Part shown: in pieces, positions 21,791 to 32,365 of the stretch | Position numbering within the stretch: the stretch's first letter is position 1 | Layout: every line of letters begins with the position of its first letter | From: Tupaia tana | Lineage: Eukaryota; Chordata; Mammalia; Scandentia; Tupaiidae | Direction: 5' to 3' | DNA: 64,000 bases | Assembly: GCA_026018925.1 (NCBI GenBank) | Contig: JAKSZU010000009.1 | Coordinates: 36,694,415 to 36,758,414, forward strand | Program-made: the position numbers and the translations under genes | Notes under the pieces: generated by a model | Told to the model about the DNA's origin: nothing | Seen by the model: the letters and a program-made list of their open reading frames with translations, nothing else | Databases searched by the model: none

Positions 21791-22570
21791 GTAGTAAAAG
21801 TTGGATTAAGTCCCTTTATCTCCCTACCACCTTTGAAATCTGTGGGAGTCAGAACCAATTTTACCATTTGGAATTTTTAAGCTTTTTTCTCTTAAATTAC
21901 AATCAGTAGGATCAGAGCATGTGTGATGACAACTTCACAGCAAGTAGGCTTATCACACACATACACAACTACATTTTAAATTTCTTGGTAAAATTCAAAC
22001 CAAGTGTTTATTTTCTTGAATCAATCATCAGAGTCCAGTCAGAAGAGAATTTAATCTAACAACAAAAAAGTGTACCAGAGAAGTGAAAACAGGCAATCAG
22101 GACACTGAGAATTTTATTTTTCAAATGCAGAGGGAAAGCCATCCACTAATAGTAACATCAGGAAGTAGCTAATGCCTCCTAGAGCTCAGGGAACAATTAA
22201 CCCATGTGGACTTAAGAGGGCATTCCTTGAAGAGAAAACTTGTTAGTAGTATTTTAAAGGGACAAGACCTGTCAGAGAGTGGGATAGTGTGATTATTACA
22301 AGAAAATTCATCTCCTGCCCTTCCCTGCTACCACCCTAGTTAAAGTCACTATCACTTTTTGCCTATACTCAAAAAGTAGTCTCCCAGCGCAGCCACAGAG
22401 ACAGTGGAGTGCTACAGATCTGCATCTCAAGTCTGCCTCAACACGCTAGGCATGTTTTTGGGCACAGTGGTGATCCTGGCAGGCTGCAGGGCTTGAAGAG
22501 GATCAAAGCAGGGTGTCACCATATGAAGAAAACAAACTTTCTATTAAAAAAAATAAGAGTAGCCTCTAAG
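21791..22570. other. Unique stretch, nothing recognised
   Basis: It includes a locally GC-richer part (22385-22520) without a supportable gene. Confidence 0.4.
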
Positions 22571-22823
22571 GACAGCCAGTGGTGTGTTGGTTAACATAAC
22601 TGAATCCCACATGATTGACTGTGTGGTTCTGCTTCTGCACCTGGTGGCTTGAAAACATGCTGGGCACGTGTGTGTGCATGACCAAAATGCTGAGGGGAGA
22701 AGGGGGAAGAAGGAATTGCCACATGGCCACCTCCCTGGGGGAGGTGATTTCTCACTCTATCTCTCTTTCTGTCTCTCTCATGAGTACATGTGTCCTATGA
22801 CTAAACAAAAAGTTTTTTAAAAA
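22571..22823 (+). mobile_element. SINE-A copy, old
   Basis: The head ggacagccagtggtgtgttg. Approximate TSD aagagtagcctcta (left) and aagaatagcctcat (right). Confidence 0.85.
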
Positions 22824-22900
22824 AAGAATAGCCTCATACCTGGTGCTCTTCATACATTTGCTCACAATCAAATCATCCTGTATTAAGAATTCAAATTATA

Positions 22901-23142
22901 GGGAACCAGCAGTTAGCGTAGTCGACCGCGGTTCGCGTCCCAGACCCGGTGGCTTAAAACTCAAGCCGGGCGCGTGTGCGTGCATGCTCAAGATCCCGAG
23001 AGGAGAATGGAGGAGAAGGGATTGCGGCGTGACCATCCCCCATGGGGGGTGATTTCTCGCTTTCTGTCTCTATGTCTCTCTCTGTCTGTCTGGTGAGTGC
23101 ACACGCCATATAGTGAAAAACCTCTCCAAAAAAAAAAAAAGA
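22901..23142 (+). mobile_element. SINE-A copy with 27-28 bp head deletion
   Basis: Perfect TSD aagaattcaaattata at 22885-22900 and 23143-23158. The segment that normally joins TAGCGTA to GTCGACCGCGG is missing, so the A box is incomplete while the B box is kept. The rest is well preserved. Confidence 0.95.
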
Positions 23143-23149
23143 AAGAATT

Positions 23150-23329
23150 CAAATTATATTTTTTCTTTTATAAATTTATTATTATTACTTTTTATATTAC
23201 ATTTAATCACATATATCTTTACAGTGTATATCTTTTTCAGCACGATTACCATGCATATTAGTCAAGACAAAGACATTACTATCCACACCATCAGCAGCAA
23301 ATAGCTTTTCATTTTTTTAATTATTATTC
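23150..23329 (-). mobile_element. L1 3' end fragment, antisense
   Basis: It resembles the antisense L1 3' tail at 28166 onward ('tacatttaatcacatatatc', 'ttttcagcacgattaccatg'). Short and diverged. Confidence 0.5.
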
Positions 23330-23787
23330 TTTTTTAAAAAAAGAATTACTTATTTAATTTTTATTTATTTTTTCATTTTTTTTTTTTGAGAGGTTTTCTC
23401 TATAGGGCACGTGCACTCGCCAGACAGACACAGAGAGAGACATAGAGACAGAAAGCAAGAAATCACCCCCCGGGGGGATGGCCACGCCACAATCCCTTCT
23501 CCTCCATTCTCCTCTCGGGATCTTGGGCACGCACGCACACGCGCCCCGGCGTGAGTTTTAAGCCACCGGGTCTGGGACGCGAACCGCGGTCGACTACGTG
23601 GGAATCCAGCAACATAGCCATTATGCTAACTGCTGGTTCCCTTTATTCATTTATGTTAATTTGACCAGAGAGAGACAGAAAGAAAGAGGGAAAGCAAGAA
23701 AGGAAACTACCAGGTCCAAGACTCTAACCGTGGTTGGCCATGTGGGAGTGTCCAGTGCCTTAACCACCACGCCAACTGCTGACCCCC
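23330..23787 (-). mobile_element. SINE-B copy interrupted by SINE-A
   Basis: The AT-rich tail lies at 23330-23375 and the head part at 23642-23787 (taatttgaccagagagagac ... ccaactgctgacccc). A young SINE-A sits in its tail. Confidence 0.82.
23376..23641 (-). mobile_element. SINE-A copy, young
   Basis: It runs from poly(T) and gagaggttttctctataggg to ctgctggttccc, and keeps gaaccgcggtcgactacgtg. Inserted in the A/T-rich tail of the SINE-B. Confidence 0.93.
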
Positions 23788-23814
23788 TAGATTCTTATTC
23801 TTATTTTTTATTTT

Positions 23815-23940
23815 TTTAACATTTTAAAATTATTATTACTATTTATACATTTAATTGCTATACATCATTTAGATTGTAAAGAGACTTTACCCAGCATGAT
23901 ATACACCTCAGTCCATCAAATTAAATTGTTTTAAATGAAA
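23815..23940 (-). mobile_element. L1 3'UTR fragment, antisense
   Basis: The text is the reverse complement of the L1 ending seen at 37930-38020 (TAT repeats, 'gctatacatcatttagattg', 'ctttacccagcatgatatac'). Confidence 0.7.
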
Positions 23941-23959
23941 AAATAGTTTATGCTGTTTA

Positions 23960-24780
23960 CTGCTTGAAATTAATGGGTGACTATCCTCTGCATTTGAAAA
24001 ATAAAATTCAAACTCTTTTCTGTGGCCTATAAGAGCTTGCACGATCTTATGCATGCCTAACTCTCTAACCTAATTTCACAGCGTGTTCTCCCTTGATCTC
24101 TACATTCTGAACATATTGACCTTGTTTTCAGCTCCTCAGATCTGCCATGATTCATTCTGTTAAAAGGAGCTTTGCACAGGCTATTCTTGTTTTATGGAAT
24201 AATTCTCCCTCTTAGTTTTGTTTAGTTAACACTCAGCCTTTAGTCAAATGTCAGTTCCTCAGGGAAACCATCTAGATTAGGTAAGGTCCCGTCCGACATG
24301 CTCTCAGGACACCACAACCTTCTTTATTCGTAGTGTTCACCACTGTTTATAACCTTATCCTTTTTTTTTTTTTTACTAAATCTGTCTTTCCCTTTAGACT
24401 GCAGCCTCCTAGAGGACTGAATGTTATCTGTTTTGTTAACTATTATATATCCTGCATGAACCACATAGCAGCCAATCAAATATATAAATATATATTTTTG
24501 GAGAGGTTTTCACTATAGGGCGCATGCGCTTGCCAGACAGACAGAGAGAGACATAGAGACAGAAAGCGAGAAATCACCCCCCAGGGGGGATGGTCACGCC
24601 GCAATTCCTTCTCCTCCATTCTCCTCTCGGGATCTTGGGCATGCACGCACACGTGCCCGGCATGAATTTTAAGCCATCAGGTCCGGGACGCAAACCGCAG
24701 TCGACTACATGGAAGTCCAGCGACATAGCCATTACACTAACTGCTGGTTCCCACAAATCAAATATTTTTGAATGAATAAA
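23960..24780 (+). repeat. L2 LINE 3' region, interrupted by SINE-A
   Basis: It shows L2-type text: 'tctgtggcctataagagctt', 'gctttgcacaggctattctt', 'cctcagggaaaccatctaga', 'ttagactgcagcctcctaga', then 'gaatgaataaatta' after the SINE at 24498-24752. Confidence 0.8.
24498..24752 (-). mobile_element. SINE-A copy, young
   Basis: It is flanked by similar A/T-rich sequence (caatcaaatatataaatat on the left, acaaatcaaatatttttg on the right). The body with the C6TG6 palindrome is kept. Confidence 0.92.
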
Positions 24781-25087
24781 TTAATGGGTTGCTAGAAGGG
24801 CAAGGGCTGAGTCATCATCCTTCAGTGCCCAGTACTGCGCCTTATACTTAATAGATACCCATTAAATTTTTGCTAAGATACAAATAAGCTTTGAAACAAG
24901 AGGCAATTGGGTGATTTTCCAATTGGACAATTATCCGATTGTCAAGAGTCACCACAAATATGTATCTTAAAGCCTTCATCGATTTTACTGGGGTAACTGA
25001 CTGCTTAGCAGAGAAGGTCTTACATGTAGGTCTGAAAGTCTATGATTTAAGCAAGAAATTCTAGCCTCTAAAAGCCCATTCCAACAT

Positions 25088-25187
25088 NNNNNNNNNNNNN
25101 NNNNNNNNNNNNNNNNNNNNNNNNNNNNNNNNNNNNNNNNNNNNNNNNNNNNNNNNNNNNNNNNNNNNNNNNNNNNNNNNNNNNNNN
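25088..25187. other. Assembly gap (100 N)
   Basis: Exactly 100 N, so the true size is probably unknown. Confidence 0.99.
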
Positions 25188-25204
25188 ATTTAGGAAAAAG
25201 TGTG

Positions 25205-25300
25205 AGATTTCTACTTAGAAAAACCTGGATTCAAATCCATACTCTACCATTTGGTGTGTGATCTTAGACAAGATGCTCTATATGGTAAAATATATCAAAT
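25205..25300 (+). repeat. MIR fragment
   Basis: It contains 'ggattcaaatccatactcta' and 'tgtgtgatcttagacaagat', the MIR head and core. It begins right after the gap. Confidence 0.55.
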
Positions 25301-25529
25301 AATGAAAAGAGAAAATGGGCTTCAGAAAAAATTAAAATGACAACAACACTGAAAGGTATCAATTAATCTATTAAAGAACAAAGATCTTCATATCAGGGTA
25401 AAAAAAAATAAGACAGAGACAAAAAGAAGAGTAAATTTTTAAGTAAAAGCACTTACAATTTTTAAACATTATGCAAAAACATATATGTACCTTAAATCAT
25501 ATAACATTCAACCTTCAAACATAACATGA

Positions 25530-25615
25530 GCTGGGCACAATTTAATGATGCTATGCAAAGGGGGTTATGTAACTTGTGTAATGTCACAATTGGTAAATGG
25601 TAGAATTGGATTTTT
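25530..25615 (-). repeat. MIR fragment
   Basis: Reverse MIR core ('atgtaacttgtgtaatgtca', 'aaatggtagaattgga'). Confidence 0.5.
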
Positions 25616-25658
25616 ATATCATTTCCATCTAATGCATGAGAAATAAAAAAAAAAAAAT

Positions 25659-25925
25659 GGGCCAGCAGGTGGTGTAGTGGTTAAGGTGCTGAAGTCCCAC
25701 ATACCCAACCATGGTTCAAGTCCCAGACCTAGTGGCTTGAAAATCATTCCATGCATGTGTGCGAGCATGCACAAAATTCCAAGAAAGTGGAGGAGAAAGG
25801 ACTGGTATGGCCATTCTTCCCAGGGTGGGGGAGTGATTTCTCACTTTCCCTTTCTCTGTCTCTTTCTCTGGCACACACACACATACACACCCTATGTAAA
25901 AACTTAAAATAATAATAATAATAAT
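25659..25925 (+). mobile_element. SINE-A copy, old
   Basis: The head gggccagcaggtggtgtagt with GTGGTTAAGG shares the SINE-B-type A-box region. The SINE-A body follows (gagcatgcacaaaattccaa). Confidence 0.85.
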
Positions 25926-26489
25926 GATAAATTTACAATATAAATTTAAAAATTAATAAGGTGACTTATTAGTTACATAATGAACATTATAACTTAAATA
26001 ATAAAAGTGAAACTTTCTTCTGATTGATTAGACTATGATAATTTTCTCAAAGCACAAAGTATACATATCACATGTTTATACCATAATGCAATAAAATTAG
26101 AAATAAGGACAAATTCAAGAAAATTGAATTATAAAAAACAATAAATGTACTCCTAAAAAACTTATTGCTCAAAGAGGAAAACAAAATATACTACAATACC
26201 TTACCCATGATTTTGAAATTTGGTAATTCTGATACCAACATCGTATCAAAAGTATGAAAATGCTGTTCTCATTAAATATGAAGAATGAAAGCATATTATT
26301 TAGATTCTAACTTAAAAAGGCAACAAATGTCTAAACAGTTCCAAGAAAAGCAAAAGAAAAAAAGGTAAGATTAAATAAAAAATACAATTTAGAGAACAAC
26401 CAATAAACAATAAGTATTACAATCAATAGTTCAGTGAAAATTCTAATAAAATAAAAATACAGTGCTTTGGCTAGATTAATTGAGAGAAA
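25926..26489 (+). mobile_element. Old L1 ORF2 fragment
   Basis: 'catgtttataccataatgca' followed by 'ataaaattagaaat' is the conserved L1 endonuclease SDH region. The later A-rich text 'agagaacaaccaataaacaa' also fits L1M ORF2. Confidence 0.55.
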
Positions 26490-26751
26490 GGGACCAGCAG
26501 TTAGCGTAATGGCTATGTCGCTGAACTCCCATGTAGTCGACCACGGTTCAAGTCCTGGACCCGGTGGCTTAAACTCACGTGTGCATGCGTGCCCAAGATC
26601 CCGAGAGGAGAATAGAGGAGAAGGGATTGCGGCATGGCAATCCCCCCCTTAGGAGTGATTTCTCGCTTTCTGTCTCTGTCTGGTGAGCGCATGCGCCCTA
26701 TAGCAGAAAAGAAAAAAAAAAAAAAAAAAAAAACCTCTCCAAAAAAAAAAA
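26490..26751 (+). mobile_element. SINE-A copy with internal A22 tract
   Basis: The element is normal up to CCCTATAGCA, then has an A-rich run (22 A at 26712-26733), then CCTCTCC and the terminal A tail. Young copies normally have only 5 A before CCTCTCC. Confidence 0.9.
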
Positions 26752-26813
26752 TTTTTTTTTTAAAGGCAAAAGATGTGAAGAGGAGTTTTATTTTTAAAAA
26801 AATAGACAATTTT

Positions 26814-27003
26814 GGGGCCGGCAAGTGGCATGGTGGTTAAAGGCGCTGGACTCTCACATGGCCGACCATGGTTCAAGTCTCGGACCTGGTGGCTTGCTTT
26901 CTCACTTCCTCTCTCTTTCTCTCTCTGTCTCTCTCTGATCAAACTGGAAAATAATAATGATAATAATAATAAATAAAGTTAAAATAAAATAATTCTTTAA
27001 AAT
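26814..27003 (+). mobile_element. SINE-B copy
   Basis: The head ggggccggcaagtggcatgg with GTGGTTAAAGGCGCTGGACT is the least decayed SINE-B head. TSD aatagacaattt is at about 26801 and 27004. The tail has AATAAA and TTCTTT. Confidence 0.93.
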
Positions 27004-27039
27004 AATAGACAATTTCAAACAACATTCATGTCATCAGGG

Positions 27040-27195
27040 ATCTTCTGAAAATTTCATCTTTATTAATTCCTTTCATTTCAAAGTACCCACGAACTTACTG
27101 TAACTATGCCGGTTGTAGAACTAAGGAAACTGAGGCATGGAAAGATTAAATAACTATTGCCAACTTCCCTAGGGTATGAGGATATGACATGCTCT
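27040..27195 (-). repeat. MIR fragment
   Basis: 'gaactaaggaaactgaggca', 'tggaaagattaaataact': reverse MIR. Confidence 0.65.
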
Positions 27196-27274
27196 TAGCC
27201 AAAAACCCTCTTGAGGTTTATAACTATATTAAATGATATTAAGTCTTAATCACAATCAAAGAAAGGCAAATTTA

Positions 27275-27437
27275 TTTATTATTTATTTACCAGGGAGCAT
27301 GTGCAGTTATTAAAGAGAGACAGAGCCAAAGAGAGTAGAAGAATGTACTCACACATAGTATGGTCGTGTTGAAATCCCTTCTCTATTTCTCCATCTCATT
27401 GGGAATTTTGGTATATACACACATGTACCTCGTATAA
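27275..27437 (-). mobile_element. SINE-A copy, 5' truncated
   Basis: The 3' body is present (poly T-rich, accagggagcatgtgcagtt, tcccttctctatttctccat) but the tRNA-like head is absent. A duplication of aaaggcaaattta flanks it (27264 and 27439). Confidence 0.82.
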
Positions 27438-27700
27438 ACAAAGGCAAATTTAAACAAATAATTTTATTTATCACATTTACAAAGATTAATATGTTTGGTA
27501 AAATATAGTGCTGGTAAAGATGGAACAGGAGTAGTCATACAATCTGTTAAGAGGTAAACTGAGTCACAAGGAAATTTTAGAAAATGTTTTTAAACTGTGA
27601 TTTATTAATCAGGCAGCTCTAAACTAAAAATGGTTCAGAAACAGTAAGAGAACAAAAAAAGACTTTTTTATGTTTATTTTATTTTTTCATTTACTTTTTT

Positions 27701-28153
27701 TTCCCAATGAACTTTTATTATTAGTTAAGTCATGATTCAAGGTCCCAGGGTGGTACATGGGTGGATAACCATGTACCCAGGTCCCATTTTGCCACCTGAA
27801 ACAAGGACGGAGGGCAGAGGAGAGGTGGGTGAAGCCAGTTCAGATCTTCCCAGGAAATGTGCCTTCTGCCCGGCGGTCATCCCAGGTTGAAACCCAGGAT
27901 ATGGGGCAGAGGGACTTGCACAACCGCCGGTACCATTCGCACAGAGACGTCACCCCCTTTAGCAGTCATTGCCTTCTCGCAGCAGTGGAAGTCCAGGTAG
28001 TTCTGCCAGCAGTTCCTGGTCTGGTTCTGGTTGGGGAAATGGCTGTCGAAAGGGGCAGTCTTGTAGTTCTTGAATTTAGTCTTGATGTCTTCTGCCATGG
28101 CGCTGACTCCTAAAGACGTCCCTGCAGCAGCTCGCAGCTAAATGTGACCCTCT
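27701..28153 (-). pseudogene. COX6B1: Processed pseudogene of cytochrome c oxidase subunit 6B1
   Basis: The intronless minus-strand copy begins with 5'UTR, then ATG at 28098-28096, and the pseudo-CDS ends at TGA 27842-27840. The first 50 codons read as COX6B1 ([40 protein letters not shown]). A 2-nt deletion then shifts the frame near DVSV, and the correct C-terminal text ([15 protein letters not shown]) continues in another frame. The 3'UTR ends with AATAAA and a poly(A) tract (poly T at about 27694-27702). A TSD ttcatttactttttt flanks it (27686-27700 and 28153-28167). COX6B1 is a nuclear-encoded twin-CX9C subunit of respiratory complex IV on the intermembrane-space side. In this copy a cysteine-motif region is altered and no functional protein is expected. 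Confidence 0.95.
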
Positions 28154-29015
28154 TCATTTACTTTTTTATTTCATTTTCTTTTATACATTCAATCACATTA
28201 TCTAGCTAAAATGAGTATTTCAACATGTGAACATTTCTCCCTAGTCCAATTGATAAAACTATAAAATATCTTCAACAGATAATACCACATTTCTTTGTCC
28301 TATTAATTCTTTGCCTCTCTATTTTTCTTCTAAATGTCCTTCCTCAGACCCTCCTCTTTCACACACACTATATCTGGTATTTACATCTGTATACTGTGTT
28401 TCTATTTCCTTTAGTCAATCAGTTTCAGTCATAGAGTGTGGACACCCAGTATATATTAAGTGGGGACATGCAATGTCTCTCATTCATAGCCTGGCTTGCT
28501 TCACTCAGCAGTAAATCTTCCATATTCATCCACTTCCTGTCAAAAGCCAGGGTTTTGTTGTTTTTTTATGGCTGAATAGTATTCCATAGAGTTTATGTGC
28601 CACACTTTTTCAAACCATTCATCTGTTTGTGGGCATTTGGGTTAGTTCCATGTCTTAGCAATTGTGAATAATTGTGAATAATGTCACAATAAACATCAGT
28701 GTGCAAGCACTTTTACGAAGGAGTGGGATTTCTGGATCATATGGTAGCTCTATTTGTAGATTTTTGAGGAATCTCCAAATTGTTCTCCACAGTGGCTGGA
28801 CCAATTTACATTCCACCAGCAGTGTAAGAGAGTTCCCCTTTCACCACACTCCTGCCAGCACTTTTCTTTTTTTTTTTTTTTTTTAAATCTTAGTCATTCT
28901 GACTGGGGTTAGGTGGCATATCATTGTTGTTTTGATCTGTATTTCCTGTACAATGAGGGATGTTGAGCATTTTTTCATATGCCTTTTGGCTATTCATATG
29001 TTATCTTTAGAAAGT
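28154..29015 (-). mobile_element. L1 ORF2 C-terminus and 3'UTR, antisense, 5' truncated
   Basis: The plus strand has the reverse complement of the L1 3' end (tatacattcaatcacattat, catagcctggcttgcttcac), then ORF2 C-terminal text (ctccacagtggctggaccaa, cattctgactggggttaggt). It ends near 29015 with no 5' part. The COX6B1 copy inserted at its 3' tail. Confidence 0.88.
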
Positions 29016-29164
29016 GGTTTTTTTTTTTTAAAGATGAACAAGGAAGTAAACCAAAGGCAATATTTGGTTGTACAGTTTTATAGTTTCCCTATTTAGTCTA
29101 TCCTAAAGGAAACTACTTAGTTATACAATAAGTTACTTGGAGACGTTTGATTGGTTGAGGTGAA

Positions 29165-29722
29165 GTTTCGTTTTTTTAAAATTTCCAGAGGGTGCATGTA
29201 TTCACAAGAGAGAGACACAGAGAAAAAGGGAGAAAACACCCTTTAAAGATGCATGATTATGTTGTAATCTCTACTCCTCTATTTCTGGCTTTTCTGTTTT
29301 GTTTTGTTTTGTTTTATCTGTAGATATTTTTACCTGAGGGCATGTGCAATCACAGGGGAGAGAGAGAAACAGAGGTAGTGAGACGGAAAGTAAGAAATCA
29401 TCCTCCAGAGGGGATGGCCATGCTACAATCCCTTTTTCCCCATTCTCTTTCTGGGATCTTGGGCACATACTCACATGTACCCAGCATGAGTTTCTAGCCA
29501 ATAGGTCTAAGACTTAAACCGTGGTCAGCCATATGGGAGTCCAGTGATGTGATTGCTACACTATCTGCTGGCTCCCCATCTCCATTTCATTCACATCAGG
29601 ATTTGGGGCACACATACAGGCAGGCAGCCAGCATATTTTTTAAGCCACCAGGGCTGGGATTTGAACCATAGCTGGCCATGTGGTATCCAGTTTCCTTAAC
29701 CACTAGACTATAGAGCTAGCCT
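29165..29722 (-). mobile_element. SINE-A copy, old, split by a younger SINE-A
   Basis: Its 3' part is at 29165-29308 and its head part at 29575-29722 (ttaagccaccagggctggga ... actatagagctagcc). The interruption is a second SINE in the same orientation. Confidence 0.82.
29309..29574 (-). mobile_element. SINE-A copy nested in an older SINE-A
   Basis: It runs from tagatatttttacctgaggg to atctgctggctccc. The flanking ctcctctatttc and catctccatttc are a possible TSD. Confidence 0.85.
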
Positions 29723-30449
29723 TCATTTAAAAATATATATATAGGCATTTAGAAGAAATCACTCAAGTTAAGTTTTACTTATATTTGCAAATCTAGCAAG
29801 ATTAAGGTAATTTATGAGATTTAATTGACTGTCTGCTCAGAGATTCTTCAGTCCTAGTTTCCATTTTAATTTACTTTGACACGTTTTATTGGGATTTTTA
29901 AATTAGTTCTTGGAAGACAGACATTACATATCAGAATTTAAACTGCACATATTCTTGGGCCCCCAAATTTTAGTAATGGAAATTTATCCTAGAAAGTGAG
30001 ATCTTGTCATAGAAAAATTTAAACACAGGAATTCAAATCCCCAACTTCTCCTTGCCAGACCATACTTGAATTTGGCCTTTATAGCCCCAAGAAACGGAAA
30101 GTCACAGCTAAAATGCAAAGAGAAACAAAATAGATTGATTCCTAGAATCTGAAATTTTAGGGGCCTAGGCCAAAGCAAGTTAATGGATTTTAAAGAATAA
30201 ATTTTGTTAAGTATAATTTTACCTTAAGTGTTGTCATTTTACCATAGGAATCAATCTCTCTTCAGTATGATGAGACTCCAATGAACTATGCAAATGAATT
30301 TTAAAATCATGTTAGAATTGATCGTTTATATTAACAAAATTTAAGCTACTAAAATAGATTAAAAACAAATAGAAAAATCTGAATGCAAAATAATCATGAG
30401 AAAAACAAAGATTGTTGTAAAACTATCTGCTATCAAGATACTTAAGTTT
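29723..30449. other. Unique stretch, nothing recognised
   Basis: No dispersed repeat or coding evidence. A short frame at 29984-30178 on the minus strand has no recognisable protein. Confidence 0.45.
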
Positions 30450-30536
30450 GGGGCTGGCAGGTGGCATGGTGGTTATGGGCACTAGACTCCCACAGGGCCA
30501 ACCACGGTTTGAGTCCCAGACCTGGTGGCTTTCTCT

Positions 30537-30595
<59 letters not shown>

Positions 30596-30662
30596 TCTCT
30601 CTTCTCTAATCAAATTTAAATGTGTAAATAAATAAAGTTAAATAAAATAATTCTTTAAAGAA
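30450..30662 (+). mobile_element. SINE-B copy with long (CT)n
   Basis: The head ggggctggcaggtggcatgg is followed by a CT microsatellite at about 30537-30602, then tail AATAAATAAAGTTAAATAAA and ATTCTTTAAA. Confidence 0.92.
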
Positions 30663-31037
30663 AAAAGATAGTAAAAGTATATTCTGGCCTTGGACACTGG
30701 GGTACCTAGACAGAATTTTTCACACTTTCTACAATAGCTAGTAGGGTTCAAAGGAGGCTAAGTGCAAAACTGTTACACAGACATTTGATGGGGGTGAATG
30801 GTAAGTGACTTTCGTATCAGGATCTCATAGATTCTGACCAATAGGATATTCCAACATGGAAAGGTCATTGCCATAAACTCTTTAAATTGTATTTTAAACT
30901 AATTACTTTTGTTATCCAGTGAATAAATGCTTGTCAAAGAAAAAAAGGGCAGGGGGAATAAAAACAACCTCCCATTACCTTATCATACTGAGATTACCTG
31001 TATAACCATTTAGCAGCATAAGTTCCGGATGTTTGAC
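30663..31037. other. Unique stretch, nothing recognised
   Basis: No assignment. Confidence 0.45.
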
Positions 31038-31302
31038 CATATTTATTTATTTATTGGCAAGAGGGTACATGGTCTCACTAGAGAGGGAAAGAGGGAAAAT
31101 GAGAAAACACCCTCCCACACACAATGGGGAATGATCATGCTACAATCCCTTCTTTTCCATCTCTCCTTTCTTTCAGGATTTTGAGCACATGTGCACATGC
31201 TCCTGGTGTGTTTTTCAAGCCTTGAGGTTCATGACTCAACAGTGCAGACAGCCATGTGGGAGCCAGCTAATGTAACCTCCAGGCCATGGGCTGGCTCATG
31301 TT
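31038..31302 (-). mobile_element. SINE-A copy, old
   Basis: Reverse body (caatcccttcttttccatct, gcacatgtgcacatgctcct) and a head ending gggctggctc. Badly decayed. Confidence 0.8.
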
Positions 31303-31479
31303 TTTCCTTATTTAATAGCAACATACAGTGGTCATCTTTTGCTGTCTCATAATTTTACATATCATAAGGAGGCCAGCTTTCTTGTAGCAGAAAGGATTTT
31401 ATCTGCTTGTTAGTGGAAATACATAGCATAAAATGCTTCTTGGTTGTGTTTACTTATTTCTCCTAATGAGAATTTCATG

Positions 31480-31481
<2 letters not shown>

Positions 31482-31513
<32 letters not shown>
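31482..31513. repeat. (CA)16 microsatellite
   Basis: An uninterrupted CA dinucleotide run directly before the Tigger MITE. Confidence 0.97.
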
Positions 31514-31517
<4 letters not shown>

Positions 31518-31741
31518 TGACCCTTGGTTAGGAGTGCCAATTCCTCATGCAGTCTAAAATCTGTGTATAACTATGACTTTCCAAGAATTTAACTATAATC
31601 ACTGACTGTTGACTGGAAGTCTTACTGATAACAATAAACAGTTGATTAATACATATTTTGTGTATTATACATATTATATACTTTATTCTTACAATAAAGT
31701 AAGCTAGAGGAAAGAAAAGATTATTAAGAAAACCATATGGG

Positions 31742-31999
31742 GGGAACCAGCAGTTAGCGTAATGGCTATGTCGCCGGACTCCCACGTAGTCGACCGCGGT
31801 TCGAGTCTCGGACCCGGCAGCTTAAACTCACGCCGGGCGCGTGTGCGTGCGTGCCCAAGATCCCGAGAGGAGAATGGAGGAGAAGGGATTGCGGCGTGGC
31901 CATCCCCCCTGGGGGGTGATTTCTCGCTTTCTATCTCTCTGTCTCTCTCTGTCTGTCTGGCGAGCGCACACGCCCTATAGCAAAAACCTCTCCAAAAAA
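31742..31999 (+). mobile_element. SINE-A copy, the best preserved
   Basis: TSD aagaaaaccatatggg is perfect (31726-31741, 32000-32015). It keeps CGTAGTCGACCGCGGTTCGA and C6TG6. It can serve as the reference copy. Confidence 0.97.
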
Positions 32000-32060
32000 A
32001 AGAAAACCATATGGGAAAAAATAAACACATTTATAGTATTTATTGAAAAGATCCACATTT

Positions 32061-32340
32061 GAGGGCCAGAAGATGATATACTGGTTAAGGTGCTGGATTC
32101 TACATGGCCAACTCAGTGGTTTGAGTTCTGGATCCAATAGCTTGAAAATTACACCAGGCACATGTACCAGTGTGCCCAAAATGCCAAGAGGAGAATAAAG
32201 GAAGAGGAGAAGTGATTGTGGCCTGGGCATCCCTTTTGGGGGGTGATTTCTCACTTTCCCTCCCTCTCTCCCTCCCTCTCTTTCTTTCTTTTTCTCTCTC
32301 TGTCTCTGGCAAGCACACATGCCCTATAGCAAATTTTTTT
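32061..32340 (+). mobile_element. SINE-A copy, old
   Basis: gagggccagaagatgatata with ctggttaaggtgctggattc, the body with tgtgcccaaaatgccaagag and a (TCCC)n-like CT stretch. Confidence 0.85.
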
Positions 32341-32365
32341 AATTCATATTAAGTGGGCCCACGCT

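Larger units (their letters stand above)
31516..32365 (+). mobile_element. MER2-like Tigger DNA transposon MITE, with two SINEs inside
   Basis: The left end attgacccttggttaggagt and internal text 'ctgactgttgactggaagtc', 'cagttgattaatacatattt', 'acaataaagtaagctagagg' fit the human MER2/Tigger consensus as I know it. It continues after the SINE at 31742 ('tttatagtatttattgaaaa', 'gatccaca') and after the SINE at 32061 ('agtgggcccacgctgca'). No transposase is present. Confidence 0.8.

Noticed and set aside
28674-28886. Possible small protein gene
   Set aside because: The region is antisense L1 ORF2 C-terminus.
31704-32030. Repeated similar frames such as ...ACALARQTERDREIESEKSPP... at many places
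   Set aside because: These are translations of SINE-A copies on one strand or the other, not a protein family.
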